A stretch of DNA of 64,000 nucleotides from Acinetobacter sp. 10FS3-1 (GCF_013343215.1 NZ_CP039143.1:434001-498000); one strand, 5' to 3'. Counted from the stretch's first letter, positions 46,268-55,296 are shown. Numbers and translations: made by a program. The notes: generated by a model from the sequence alone, not told the origin.

Positions 46268-46486
46268 TTATTTTGCTGAACGAGGTTTAAACTGAACCAC
46301 ACCGACTTCATCCGGAGCAGCTGGTGTTTCAGGTTGATCGATATGCGTCGGGCGGTTTTCTTCATAACCGCACTCGATACATTCAATCCACTCATTTTCA
46401 CCAGAGGTCAGCATGACAACCCGGTCCAGTGCCTGGCATTTTGGACATTTTGCGCCTGCAATGAAACGACGTTTAATGGTCATCAT
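46268..46486 (-). CDS. yheV: YheV-family zinc ribbon protein
   Basis: A 72-residue protein when started at ATG 46486, which has AAGG at 5 bases. The open frame adds a GTG two codons upstream. A zinc ribbon is formed by CPKC (near residue 14) and CIECGYEE (near residue 36), the typical YheV/DUF2387 layout, with a short acidic tail. It is annotated as a putative metal-binding protein in many gammaproteobacteria, without a known function. It lies 32 bases after prlC. Confidence 0.9.
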   Translation of the reverse strand: MMTIKRRFIAGAKCPKCQALDRVVMLTSGENEWIECIECGYEENRPTHIDQPETPAAPDEVGVVQFKPRSAK

Positions 46487-46518
46487 ACTCACCTTGTGAT
46501 CAACTTAAAAAACCTAGT

Positions 46519-48558
46519 TTAAGCGTTTTTAGACGCGTTCGTCCAACCTTGATGACGTAGTAACGCATCTATTTTTGGCTCGCGTCCGCGGAAATTGATA
46601 AATGCATCAAGTGCCTGATCTTTTCCGCCAACTGCTAGAATATTCTGTCTAAACTGCTTTCCGGTTTCAGTGTTAAAAATGCCTTCATGTTCGAAGCGTT
46701 CAAAGGCATCACTGGCCAAAACCTCTGCCCATTTGTATGAATAATAGCCAGCTGCATAGCCGCCTGCGAAAATATGACTGAAGCTGTGCTGAAAACGGTT
46801 ATAGGCGGTGGTAGGCAAGACCGCATATTTTTGACGGATCTCATTCAGGCAGTTCTGAATCTGCTCGGCATTGAGGGCCGGATGGGCACGGTGGATGCTT
46901 AAATCAAATAAGGCAAATTCAAGCTGACGCAATGTCTGCATACCTGACTGGAAAAAACGGGCATCCAGCAAGGATTTCAGCAGCTCTGCTGGTAAGGATG
47001 CCTGGGTTTCAATGTGTGCACTGAGCAAGTCCAGACTTTCCTGATCCCAGGCCCAAAACTCCATAAACTGGCTTGGCAATTCGACAGCATCCCAAGCTAC
47101 GCCGTGAGTCCCTGCCACCGCAATATTGTCGACTTCGGTCAGCATGTGGTGCAGGCCATGGCCAAACTCATGGAACAGGGTGATGACTTCATCATGGGTT
47201 AGCAAGGCAGGGCGATTGCCCACCGGTGGGGTAAAGTTACCCACCATATAGCAAATCGGTTTTTGTAGGCCATTTGCGGTTTGCATCCGTGAACGGAAGC
47301 CGCTCATCCAGGCACCGCCGCGTTTACCCTGACGGGCATACAGGTCGAAATAGAAACCGCCAATCACCTCATCCTGATCTTCCAGTTCAAAATAACGCGC
47401 ATCTGGATGCCAGACGGGTGCTTCACGTTCAATGACCTGAATGCCGTATAAACGGTTCACAATACTGAACAGACCTTGCAGGATTTTCGGTGCAGGGAAA
47501 TACGGCTTTAGTGCTTCCTGAGACAGGTTAAACTGCTGCATTTTCAGTTTTTCTGAATAATAACCACTGTCCCAAGGCTGTAAGTCAGTAATGCCGTCTT
47601 CCGCTGCAATCGCTTTCAGTTCAGCAATTTCTTTTTCAGCCGGGGCACGCGCATGCGCTGCCAGATCACGCAAAAAATCATCTACAGCATCGACACTGGG
47701 TGCCATTTTACTGGCCAGAGAATATTCAGCATAATTGTTAAAGCCGAGGAGCGCAGCCATTTCCTGACGCAGACTTAAGATTTCTTCCATCACAGGGGTA
47801 TTGTCAAACTCAGACTTATCGGACTGATCTGAAGCACGTGTGGTATAGGCTTTATAGATTTCCTCGCGCAGATTGCGGTTTTCAGCATGGGTCATGATGG
47901 CCAGATAAGACGGAAAATCTAAGGTCGCCACTGGCTGATCCAGTTCATGCTGTTTGCCATATTGTTTAAGCAGTTCAATATGGCTTGCCGATAAACCTGC
48001 TAGCTCATTTTCATTTAATGGCCGGAAGTAGGCTTGAGTCGCATCCAGCACATGATTGGAAAAGTCCGAAGAAAGCTGGGATAAACGTGCGGAGATTTCT
48101 GCATAACGTTTTTTGGCCTCACCTTCCAGAGCGACACCGGACAACTTAAAGTCACGAAGAGCCAGCTTGACTGCACTTTGCTGTGCTGCAGACAGCTTTG
48201 CGAACTCAGCTGCATCATGCACATGCTGATAGGTCTGATAAAGGGCCGTATGTTGGCCGAGCTGAGTATAGTATTCACTTAAACCCGGTAATAAGGCTTG
48301 GTAGACTTCACGGGTTTCGGAATTATTCATCACCGCATTGAGATGCGACAACACCCCCCAAGATTCACTCATATTATTTTCAAGTGTGTCGACATGTTGC
48401 AAAATCGCAAGCTGTGCCTGAGCTGAATCCGGTGTTTCAGTGAGTTCATTCAGGAATTTTTGACCTTCAGCAATACAGCTTTCAATCTTTTGTTTGAGTT
48501 CTTCTAGGGTAATCTGATCAAATTGTGGAACAGGCAAAGTTGCCTTTTCTAAAGTCAT
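46519..48558 (-). CDS. prlC: oligopeptidase A (M3 metallopeptidase)
   Basis: A 679-residue cytosolic zinc endopeptidase that degrades oligopeptides, including released signal peptides. The M3 zinc motif HEFGHGLHH is visible near residue 464, followed by the downstream glutamate in GVAWDAVELPSQFME. The FAGGYAAGYYSYKWAEVLASD element near residue 610 is typical of OpdA/PrlC. Length matches the family (about 680 residues). It heads a probable prlC-yheV-coiled-coil operon. Confidence 0.95.
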   Translation of the reverse strand: MTLEKATLPVPQFDQITLEELKQKIESCIAEGQKFLNELTETPDSAQAQLAILQHVDTLENNMSESWGVLSHLNAVMNNSETREVYQALLPGLSEYYTQLGQHTALYQTYQHVHDAAEFAKLSAAQQSAVKLALRDFKLSGVALEGEAKKRYAEISARLSQLSSDFSNHVLDATQAYFRPLNENELAGLSASHIELLKQYGKQHELDQPVATLDFPSYLAIMTHAENRNLREEIYKAYTTRASDQSDKSEFDNTPVMEEILSLRQEMAALLGFNNYAEYSLASKMAPSVDAVDDFLRDLAAHARAPAEKEIAELKAIAAEDGITDLQPWDSGYYSEKLKMQQFNLSQEALKPYFPAPKILQGLFSIVNRLYGIQVIEREAPVWHPDARYFELEDQDEVIGGFYFDLYARQGKRGGAWMSGFRSRMQTANGLQKPICYMVGNFTPPVGNRPALLTHDEVITLFHEFGHGLHHMLTEVDNIAVAGTHGVAWDAVELPSQFMEFWAWDQESLDLLSAHIETQASLPAELLKSLLDARFFQSGMQTLRQLEFALFDLSIHRAHPALNAEQIQNCLNEIRQKYAVLPTTAYNRFQHSFSHIFAGGYAAGYYSYKWAEVLASDAFERFEHEGIFNTETGKQFRQNILAVGGKDQALDAFINFRGREPKIDALLRHQGWTNASKNA

Positions 48559-48628
48559 GTTGGTCTGCCAAATTAATTTTCTATATTGAATCTAGATGTA
48601 GGGCCTTGGATTGGGGAAATCAAGGTGG

Positions 48629-49185
48629 TTAAAGTTTTTTCTCTAGCTTTGTATTTAATATTTTCAATTTTTTATTAATATGTTGAAGTTGTTCAATCAA
48701 CCCACCCTCAGATGAGGGTAAGGCTGCTAGCTCATTTATATCGATGATGGGGATATTAGTGATTTTAGTTTTCCATACGTTTAGAGGATGTTGATACCAA
48801 TATATGTGGCTTTTATAAGGATCGGATTATTGGCTAAAGCATCTCTAAGGCCGCCGTATTGCCCCCAATCGTATATCTGGCTTTGATTGGGTGGAAATAC
48901 TTTGACTCCATTTTTAAAAATACCAGTTTTAAAATCTTGTTTTTCAGAATTTAATTTTTTAATTCTAAATGTCGCGCGCGGGATCGGTCGATCACTAGAT
49001 ATTTTTACATGATGAGCAATAGATTTTCCAATATTTTTAACATGAAGTTGAATTACAGACTCTTTCCCAGAATGAGGGGTAGCAAAAATAATAAGTTGTG
49101 GTTGCTGATTGGACTTAAATACTGCGTAGGTTAGGAGTAGAGCCATTAAAGAAGTGATCAAAGTAAAAATAGTTAGGGTATCCAT
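48629..49185 (-). pseudogene. membrane-anchored protein gene with a -1 frameshift
   Basis: The annotated-looking ORF 48781-49185 encodes 134 residues, with an N-terminal helix (TIFTLITSLMALLLTYAVF) and an extracytoplasmic beta-rich part (QLHVKNIGKSIAHHVKIS). It stops abruptly at TYIGINIL. In the neighbouring frame the sequence continues immediately with PLNVWKTKITNIPIIDINEL and a helical C-terminus (EQLQHINKKLKILNTKLEKK) ending at TAA 48629-48631. Restoring one base near 48786-48791 (for example ATTCCTC instead of ATCCTC) rebuilds a single 185-residue protein. It is therefore probably a frameshifted gene, or a sequencing error. The family is not recognised. An AGGAG lies upstream of the ATG. 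Confidence 0.7.
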
Positions 49186-49226
49186 TTTTATAATTTCTCC
49201 TATTTTAATATTTTAATTATAGATAT

Positions 49227-49254
49227 AAAAAAGAGCGCCTTAGCACTCTTTTTT
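49227..49254 (-). terminator. rnr terminator
   Basis: AAAAAGAG...CTCTTTTTT with an inner GC/GC pairing forms an imperfect hairpin 20 bases after the rnr stop. It ends in a T run on the minus strand. Confidence 0.7.
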
Positions 49255-49273
49255 ATATTACCCTCGGTGAAAA

Positions 49274-51721
49274 CTATTCACCCTGGGATTTTGCATTGGA
49301 CTTTTTCTTTTTGGCCTTGGCTTTTTTCTTTACTTTATCTTTAGCCTTTGCTTCAGACTTTGCTGCAGATTTTTTAGCAGGTTTTTGACTGTAAGAGCTG
49401 GGTTTTCCTTTAGCTTTTTTGCGTCGTATGGGCTGTTCCCCATCTGCGTTCAGACTGGAGCGCGACTCACGCTCACTTTTGCCAAAGACTTCTTCGGTCG
49501 CTGCAGGGCGCGATAGCGGTTTCTTGTCGGCCACACGTGGTGCACGGACACGAATCGCCCGACCTGCATGGGTCAGTTGCTGGACTAATTCAAAATCAAT
49601 CTTACGTTCTGCCAAATTGACACCGGCTACTTTGATTTTCACCTCATCACCCAGACCAAAGACCTGTCCCCGGTTTTGTCCGATCAGATTCTGACTGGCC
49701 TGATCGAAGACAAAGAAGTCATCACCGAGCTGGCTAACATGGATCATCCCATCAACATACAGGTCTTTGAGCGTGACAAACAGGCCGAATTCAGCAGTGG
49801 CGCTGATCACCCCGATAAACTCATCACCCAGATGTTGCTGCATATAGTGACATTTCAGCCAGGTCGTCACAGAGCGGGAAGCTTCGTCGGCACGGCGTTC
49901 TGCGGCCGAGAAATGCTCGCCTGCATCATCTAAAGCGGCACCTGACACCGGGTACGGTTTTTGTGCCAGATGGGTCTTGATCGCACGATGCAGAAGCAGG
50001 TCAGGGTAGCGGCGAATTGGCGAAGTAAAATGCGTATATGCTTCATAAGCCAGACCATAATGCCCCGCATTCTTGGCACCATAATAAGCCTGCATCATTG
50101 AGCGCAATAACACGGCATGAATACTAGGTGCATCAATCCGGTCCTTGGTGGCTTCAATCACCGCCTGATAATCGGCTTGGGTGGGTTGTTCTGGAAATTG
50201 CAGGCCCAGAAGTTTGACAAACTCACGTACTTTCTGGATGCGTGAAAACTCGGGCGCTTCATGGACGCGATACAGCATCGGTACTTCATGCTTGAGGGCA
50301 TATTCAGCCGCCGCGACATTGGCGAGCAGCATGCATTCTTCAATCAGCTTGTGAGCATCATTACGGGTGCGTGGCAAAATTTCCTTGATTCCGCCCAGCT
50401 CATCAAAAGTCATATAGGTTTCGACGGTTTCAAATTCCATCGCATGCCGTTCGGCACGTAAGCCTTTAAGCACTTGATAAAGCTGAAATAGCGTGTTGAG
50501 CGATTTACGTACATTACGGTCTTCGGTAATAGCTGTGCTGTCGCCTTCAAAGTATGCAGCCACCTGATCATAGGTCAGACGTGCTTTGGAGTGCATCACT
50601 GACGGATAGAACTCATATCCAGTTACCCGGCCAGCACGTGACAGCTTTAAATCACAGACCATGCAGAGACGGTCAACATCCGGATTTAAAGAACATAGTC
50701 CATTGGATAATGCCTCTGGCAACATCGGCAAGACAAAATGCGGGAAATACACAGATGTACCACGCTCTTTGGCTTCATCATCCAGTGGCTTGCCTGGACG
50801 GACATAATGGCTAACATCGGCAATGGCCACGACCACCCGATAACCACCGCCCGGGCGTTTTTCTGCATATACCGCATCATCAAAGTCACGAGCATCTTCA
50901 CCATCAATGGTCACCAGCGCCAGATCACGTAAATCGACCCGGCCTTCGCGGTCTTTGGCTGTCGGCTCTTTAAAGCTTTCAGCCTCATGGATGACTTCTT
51001 CCGGAAACTCATAGGGCAGGCCATATTCCAGAATGGTTTGCGGAATAATGATTTCAGTATCGGCCCGATCCGCCATCGACTGGACAATATGTCCGGTAGC
51101 AAATTCTTCCTTGGTCGGATAATGGTCAATCGCCACCCGGATCGAATCACCGACTTTGACCTGAGCATGCTCGATCAGCTCTTTTTCAAGAGTAATCGGT
51201 TGATGGGCATTCGGGGGCGCAGGTTGTACAAAATATTCACCTTCATACTCTGCCACTTTACCGATGACCTGTTTTACGCGGTGCTGCATAATGTCGGTAA
51301 TAAAGCCCCAGGCCTTGCCTTTACGATCAATCGAAGTCTGACGCACCTTGATGCGGTCACCATGAAAAACCTGACGCAGTTCACGCTCAGGTAGAAGCAG
51401 GTCGTCCTGACCTGAGATGTTCGCCGTTCCCATCCCTTTAGAGTTGATATATACCGTAGCTTCGTATTCGGGCTGTTCTGTGGCAATCTGGAATTTATAA
51501 CCGTCTTTCATCAGTTGCCCATCACGCACCATGGCGATCATGCGATGACTGAGGGCCTCAATACTTTTTTGATCAGCAATTTCAAAATATTCCACCAGGT
51601 CTGCATGGGACTGGGCGTTATTTTTTTCTATAGTTTCGAGAATGAGCGTACGGCTCGGAATCGGGTTCTCATAACGTTCGGCTTCAGCTTTTGCTTCAGG
51701 ATCGACCCAGTTTTTCATCAT
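49274..51721 (-). CDS. rnr: ribonuclease R
   Basis: An 815-residue 3'-to-5' exoribonuclease of the RNB family that degrades structured RNA and takes part in rRNA quality control and trans-translation. An N-terminal helix-turn-helix (SHADLVEYFEI) and cold-shock domains precede the RNB catalytic core. The core contains DLRDLALVTIDGEDARDFDDAVYAE, with the metal-binding aspartates, and HFTSPIRRYPDLLLHRAI. An S1 domain lies near residue 640 (FIGVISATAEFGLFV), and the tail is lysine-rich (KAKKKKSNAKSQGE), typical of RNase R. The start is ATG 51721 or the next ATG. Confidence 0.96.
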   Translation of the reverse strand: MMKNWVDPEAKAEAERYENPIPSRTLILETIEKNNAQSHADLVEYFEIADQKSIEALSHRMIAMVRDGQLMKDGYKFQIATEQPEYEATVYINSKGMGTANISGQDDLLLPERELRQVFHGDRIKVRQTSIDRKGKAWGFITDIMQHRVKQVIGKVAEYEGEYFVQPAPPNAHQPITLEKELIEHAQVKVGDSIRVAIDHYPTKEEFATGHIVQSMADRADTEIIIPQTILEYGLPYEFPEEVIHEAESFKEPTAKDREGRVDLRDLALVTIDGEDARDFDDAVYAEKRPGGGYRVVVAIADVSHYVRPGKPLDDEAKERGTSVYFPHFVLPMLPEALSNGLCSLNPDVDRLCMVCDLKLSRAGRVTGYEFYPSVMHSKARLTYDQVAAYFEGDSTAITEDRNVRKSLNTLFQLYQVLKGLRAERHAMEFETVETYMTFDELGGIKEILPRTRNDAHKLIEECMLLANVAAAEYALKHEVPMLYRVHEAPEFSRIQKVREFVKLLGLQFPEQPTQADYQAVIEATKDRIDAPSIHAVLLRSMMQAYYGAKNAGHYGLAYEAYTHFTSPIRRYPDLLLHRAIKTHLAQKPYPVSGAALDDAGEHFSAAERRADEASRSVTTWLKCHYMQQHLGDEFIGVISATAEFGLFVTLKDLYVDGMIHVSQLGDDFFVFDQASQNLIGQNRGQVFGLGDEVKIKVAGVNLAERKIDFELVQQLTHAGRAIRVRAPRVADKKPLSRPAATEEVFGKSERESRSSLNADGEQPIRRKKAKGKPSSYSQKPAKKSAAKSEAKAKDKVKKKAKAKKKKSNAKSQGE

Positions 51722-51941
51722 GTCTTTAAATTTGTCCTAAGAGGTAGGTTTAGCATAAGTCATGTACGCGCAGACTGCACGTAAATGATTGCAATAATCT
51801 ATTTAAGCTTTCGGTTGGTGCTGCATTACAGATAATGGGAAATATCCAAGGATTTTCTAGCAAAAAATTGATGAAAACCAGTGAAATTGTTTAAAAAGTA
51901 TGTAAACGATCAAAAAACTGCATTTTTTTTTCAAGCTGTGC

Positions 51942-51970
51942 TTGCAGTGCCATGCTGAAATTTGTATTAT
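51942..51970 (+). promoter_or_regulatory. promoter of the tRNA-Ser/tRNA-Arg cluster
   Basis: TTGCAG (51942-51947), a 17-bp spacer and TATTAT (51965-51970) are followed by a GC-rich stretch, as in stringently controlled stable-RNA promoters. tRNA-Ser starts 14 bases further on. Confidence 0.65.
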
Positions 51971-51983
51971 GGCCGCACGTTAC

Positions 51984-52073
51984 GGTGAGATGGGTGAGTG
52001 GCTGAAACCACGTCCCTGCTAAGGACGCATACGGGCAACTGTATCGAGGGTTCGAATCCCTCTCTCACCGCCA
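51984..52073 (+). tRNA. tRNA-Ser (GCU anticodon)
   Basis: A 90-base class II tRNA. The acceptor stem GGTGAGA pairs with TCTCACC, followed by discriminator G and encoded CCA. The anticodon loop contains GCT, and a long variable arm separates it from the GGTTCGAATCC T-arm. It reads AGC/AGU codons. Confidence 0.96.
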
Positions 52074-52087
52074 CGCTTACTTATGTC

Positions 52088-52164
52088 GCGCTCATAGCTC
52101 AGCTGGATAGAGCACTTGGCTACGAACTAAGGGGTCGGGAGTTCGAATCTCTCTGAGCGCACCA
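52088..52164 (+). tRNA. tRNA-Arg (ACG anticodon), copy 1
   Basis: 77 bases with acceptor GCGCTCA/TGAGCGC, anticodon loop CTACGAA and an encoded CCA end. A34 should be edited to inosine by TadA to read CGU/CGC/CGA. It lies 14 bases after tRNA-Ser, in the same transcript. Confidence 0.97.
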
Positions 52165-52211
52165 ATAAGTACAGCAAGAATAACGTATCGCCAATCAGGC
52201 AAACAAGTTAC

Positions 52212-52288
52212 GCGCTCATAGCTCAGCTGGATAGAGCACTTGGCTACGAACTAAGGGGTCGGGAGTTCGAATCTCTCTGAGCGCACCA
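52212..52288 (+). tRNA. tRNA-Arg (ACG anticodon), copy 2
   Basis: Identical in all 77 bases to copy 1 and separated from it by 47 bases. It is followed by a strong terminator, so it should be the last gene of the tRNA-Ser-Arg-Arg transcript. Confidence 0.97.
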
Positions 52289-52300
52289 ACTTGAACAATC

Positions 52301-52324
52301 AACCGCTTGCAAAGCGGTTTTTTT
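52301..52324 (+). terminator. tRNA operon terminator
   Basis: AACCGCTT, a GCA loop and AAGCGGTT are followed by a run of T residues, 12 bases after the second tRNA-Arg. Confidence 0.85.
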
Positions 52325-52761
52325 GTGCCCAAAATTCACCGTATCCCAAAAAATTCATGCTAAAAATAATGCTCAGGCGTTTCCAAGCCTAGATGGCGTG
52401 ATACAGGCAGCCGGCGATCTTCTGGTTGGTAAACATACCGTTCAAAGTTTTAAAGCTTGCTGTCCCCAAACATGTCGAGTACTGGTCAGGAAGTAAGAAA
52501 ATCAATAAATATATTGTCTATGAATCTGGAGCATTCGGTCTGACAAAATGTCCTGATCGTGGAATCGATCAATTATGTATTCAGCATCTGAGTAAAAATA
52601 GATTTTAATTGAATTAAATATTAACTTGGTCAATTCTTGGATTTTGCCAGATGTGAGTTATTGCTTTTAGCTCTAAATTTGCAGAAATATTCTTTAAAAA
52701 ACTTAAATAGGCTCGTATCGTTTAATTACTGTACGTTCAGTTTTAATTTTATTAAAAACAC
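52325..52761. other. degenerate spacer between tRNA-Arg copies 2 and 3
   Basis: This stretch contains two short coding-like segments in different plus frames: about 52346-52424, including AFPSLDGVIQAAGDLLVG, and 52426-52608, including YIVYESGAFGLTKCPDRG, ending in TAA. Together they look like a decayed gene, but I recognise no family. The flanking identical tRNA genes make a past integration or excision event plausible. Confidence 0.35.
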
Positions 52762-52789
52762 TTAACAACTGATAAAAACTCTATATAAT
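52762..52789 (+). promoter_or_regulatory. promoter of the third tRNA-Arg
   Basis: TTAACA (52762-52767), a 16-bp spacer and a perfect TATAAT (52784-52789) precede the third tRNA by 18 bases, so this copy is transcribed independently. Confidence 0.65.
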
Positions 52790-52807
52790 GCACCCCATCA
52801 AGACGTC

Positions 52808-52884
52808 GCGCTCATAGCTCAGCTGGATAGAGCACTTGGCTACGAACTAAGGGGTCGGGAGTTCGAATCTCTCTGAGCGCACCA
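52808..52884 (+). tRNA. tRNA-Arg (ACG anticodon), copy 3
   Basis: Same 77-base sequence as copies 1 and 2, including the CCA end, lying about 520 bp beyond them. It has its own promoter and terminator. Confidence 0.96.
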
Positions 52885-52902
52885 ATCTTGATAAGAATTT
52901 TG

Positions 52903-52932
52903 AAAAAACCGCACATTGATGCGGTTTTTTTT
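52903..52932 (+). terminator. terminator of the third tRNA-Arg
   Basis: AAAAAACCGCA, a CATTGA loop and TGCGGTTTTTT form a strong terminator 18 bases after the tRNA. The A/T symmetry makes it potentially bidirectional. Confidence 0.85.
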
Positions 52933-52946
52933 GGTCTATGTTTTTT

Positions 52947-53527
52947 TTAATATTTATACAAAAAATCAATAATAACAACAAACATCAAGATTTTAATTTT
53001 ATTGAGTAGCACACCTTGCGGCTGATGCCGATCACCCCACTGCTTTACGGTCACCAGCATTTTATTCGGACTGAGAGCCAACCATTCTAGTTTGTCAGCG
53101 CCATAAGAAATCGGCGCATCCAGCATCAGGATGCTGATGCGAGGCTCTCCTAAATGACGTTGCATTAGCCCATTTACTTTAAAATTTAATACCGGAATTG
53201 GGAGGTAGCTGATATTTCTGCTGAATAGCCGCCTGCTGGTCAATGACTTTGATTGATATTAAGACAAGATGTCGGACGATGGCTTCGCTATAAAGCTGAG
53301 CCTTAGACTGGTGCTGGTCTTAACGATCGACAAAAGGATTCTAGGGGCTGGCTATGCATAAATCAGGCGGCCTGCGCCCGTCAATTCAGCCAGTTACTGG
53401 GCATTACGCTGAAATATATCAAGCTTATTGGGCAGATTGGCTGTACATAAGATAATTTTTGCAAAAGCAGATAGGGGTATCGGGAATACGCTACTGATCA
53501 CTAAATAGGGTGTTAATCTTTTCATTC
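52947..53527 (-). pseudogene. degraded exported-protein gene with several disabling lesions
   Basis: Reading the minus strand across stops rebuilds a protein of about 190 residues: ATG 53527 with an RBS, a signal peptide (LVISSVFPIPLSAFA), then NLPNKLDIFQRNAQ, LAELTGAGRLIYA, NPFVDR, SKAQLYSEAIVRHLVLIS, QQKYQLPPNSGIKF, KVNGLMQRHLGEPRISILML and SYGADKLEWLALSPNKML. Lesions seen: a frameshift in the A run right after the start (53519-53524); TAA at 53394-53396; TAG at 53352-53354; a frameshift just after it; TAA at 53320-53322; and an extra T in a T4 run at 53181-53184. The only surviving ORF is the last 98 codons. The family is not recognised. Confidence 0.8.
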
Positions 53528-53684
53528 CATCGCCTAGGCAAGTGTTTTTGATTTAATGAGGATTTGTCTAAACTAAAATCCTGTTATTACCAAAGCAAAG
53601 TTATGTAATTAAGCGCATAAGCCATGAGTTTTAAGCATATTTTGTTATAGTATGGAACAGGATTATATTTTTTGATGTGACGCT

Positions 53685-54182
53685 ATGACTGAGTCAGCAC
53701 CAACCTTATCGACCCGCTATTTTCTGACTCTGGAGGAGTCTCAGGATGGATTTGCCTTGGCCACTTTTGGCAAAAAGCAGATCAGCCGTTTTCTGACCCC
53801 TTTGGTCAGTATCGGGATTATTATCTGGGGTTTTTCCATGGGTTTTGATGGGGTCGGGCGCTATTATGTGGCACTTGGGGCCTTTTTCCTGATATTGCAG
53901 GCAATTATGCGTTACTGGTTTTTACCGATGATGTTCAAACGCCAGTTTATTAAATATCAGTTTGGCAAAAGTGAGCAGGGGATTGACCTGTTTCAGGACT
54001 ATGCGGCAATCTTTAATAATGGACGCAGCAAGATCGTGCATTATAATGAAGTACAAACTTTTGCGATGGGTAAACTGACCTATATGCTGGAACTGAAAAA
54101 CCGTACAGTTATCATTATCCCTAAGCGTGCTTTTAAAGATACAACTGAACAAAGCCTTTTCGAAAATACTTTCAAGCAATAA
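53685..54182 (+). CDS. YcxB-like membrane protein
   Basis: A 165-residue protein with two central transmembrane helices (about residues 38-55 and 60-78: LVSIGIIIWGFSMGF, YYVALGAFFLILQAIM). A cytoplasmic beta-rich domain follows, in which HYNEVQTFAMGKLTYMLELK and VIIIPKRAF resemble the YcxB-like C-terminal module. No function is known for the family. It precedes the FAH-family gene by 26 bases and is probably co-transcribed with it. Confidence 0.75.
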   Translation: MTESAPTLSTRYFLTLEESQDGFALATFGKKQISRFLTPLVSIGIIIWGFSMGFDGVGRYYVALGAFFLILQAIMRYWFLPMMFKRQFIKYQFGKSEQGIDLFQDYAAIFNNGRSKIVHYNEVQTFAMGKLTYMLELKNRTVIIIPKRAFKDTTEQSLFENTFKQ

Positions 54183-54208
54183 GACAGATCAAGATAAGGA
54201 ACCAGATC

Positions 54209-54850
54209 ATGAGTACCCGTCCATCAAAAATTGTCTGTGTGGGTCGCAGCTATGCAGATCATGCCAAAGAATTGGGGAATGCAGTACCTGATCGTCCTGT
54301 CCTGTTTATCAAGCCGCCGAGCGCCTTAAGGTCGCTGGATGCGGGAATTACATGGAATCCGGCTTGGGGCAACTGCCACTATGAGTGTGAGTTGAGTTTG
54401 CGTATTGATCGCACTTTAACTCAGGAAAGCGATCCTGCCAAAGTATTAGAGGCGATTGGCGCTGTGACGCTTGGCCTGGATTTGACCCTGCGTGACCTTC
54501 AGGATGAGCTCAAGAAAAAAGGCCAGCCTTGGGAGCGTGCCAAAGCCTTTGATGGTTCCTGTATGCTGGCGGACTGGGTACCTGTAGCGGATGTGATCAC
54601 GGACTGGAAAGATGTGCAGTATACGCTTGACATCAATAACGAGCGGCGTCAAACAGGCGATACGGCTTTATTGATTTTTGATCTTGCTACCTTACTGGTC
54701 GAGATCAGTCAGGTATTTACGCTGGAAGCCGGAGATGTGGTGATGACCGGTACGCCAGCCGGTGTTGCTGCCCTGCAATTCGGTGACCGGCTGAACATGA
54801 CCCTGAAAGGCAAAGAAAAAGACTATCTATGGTCAACTTTTGTGAAATAA
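54209..54850 (+). CDS. fumarylacetoacetate hydrolase-family protein
   Basis: A 213-residue single-domain FAH-family enzyme, close to the YcgM/FAHD1-like acylpyruvase or isomerase group. It has IVCVGRSYADHAKELGN at the start, PVLFIKPPSAL, the metal-binding acidic residues in CHYECELSLRI and the D of LGLDLTLRDLQ, and the late GDVVMTGTPAGVA signature. Members cleave C-C bonds in acylpyruvates or decarboxylate oxaloacetate. The exact substrate is uncertain. An AAGGAACC RBS precedes the ATG. Confidence 0.88.
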   Translation: MSTRPSKIVCVGRSYADHAKELGNAVPDRPVLFIKPPSALRSLDAGITWNPAWGNCHYECELSLRIDRTLTQESDPAKVLEAIGAVTLGLDLTLRDLQDELKKKGQPWERAKAFDGSCMLADWVPVADVITDWKDVQYTLDINNERRQTGDTALLIFDLATLLVEISQVFTLEAGDVVMTGTPAGVAALQFGDRLNMTLKGKEKDYLWSTFVK

Positions 54851-54867
54851 GGCCTGATGTTTAGATC

Positions 54868-54892
54868 AAGGAGCCAAAAGGCTCCTTTTTTT
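54868..54892 (+). terminator. terminator of the YcxB/FAH pair
   Basis: AAGGAGCC, an AAAA loop and GGCTCCTT are followed by a T run. Confidence 0.85.
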
Positions 54893-55296
54893 ATGATCAT
54901 CATGGAGTCAGGAGAAGCCGATCGTGGCCAAAGCTATATGCTTTGAGTCAGCGCTTCAATATTTTTAAAGTCTATATTGGATTGTTGCTGCTTTGATCGT
55001 ATTTTCCTTCAAGTGAAAAGCAAGGTTATCAATCAACCATTATCAGGCCTTAGAGGTTAAAGCATTTGCCCTCATGTTTTATTATGTGGCTTCTAGGGAT
55101 TACAGCAGGTGATCTTAAATCGGCGGCCAGCGATATTACTGCCCTCTGATAGATCGCCTTAGGTTCTGTGCCGATTCTTTCCCTTCTCACAGCCTTAACT
55201 TTATGGGGCGTACATGTGCTTCTACATAAGCTATTTCTGCCCACTGGTGCTGTAATTGGCTGAAAATCTCTAAAGAGTTAACCTCATAGATCGGAA
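54893..55296. other. intergenic stretch with a possible membrane-protein relic
   Basis: On the plus strand around 55080-55257 one frame reads WLLGITAGDLKSAASDITAL, then two stops, then IALGSVPILSLLTALTLWG and HKLFLPTGAVIG. The hydrophobic pattern looks like a decayed transporter fragment, perhaps EamA-like. This is weak evidence and no intact gene is present. Confidence 0.3.

Noticed and set aside
52426..52608. 60-codon TTG-started frame between tRNA-Arg copies as a gene
   Set aside because: No RBS and no family; it looks like one segment of a decayed sequence, so it is described only as part of the spacer.
55050..55244. Minus-strand 64-codon open frame
   Set aside because: Cysteine/arginine-rich with no RBS, and antisense to the more protein-like hydrophobic relic on the plus strand.
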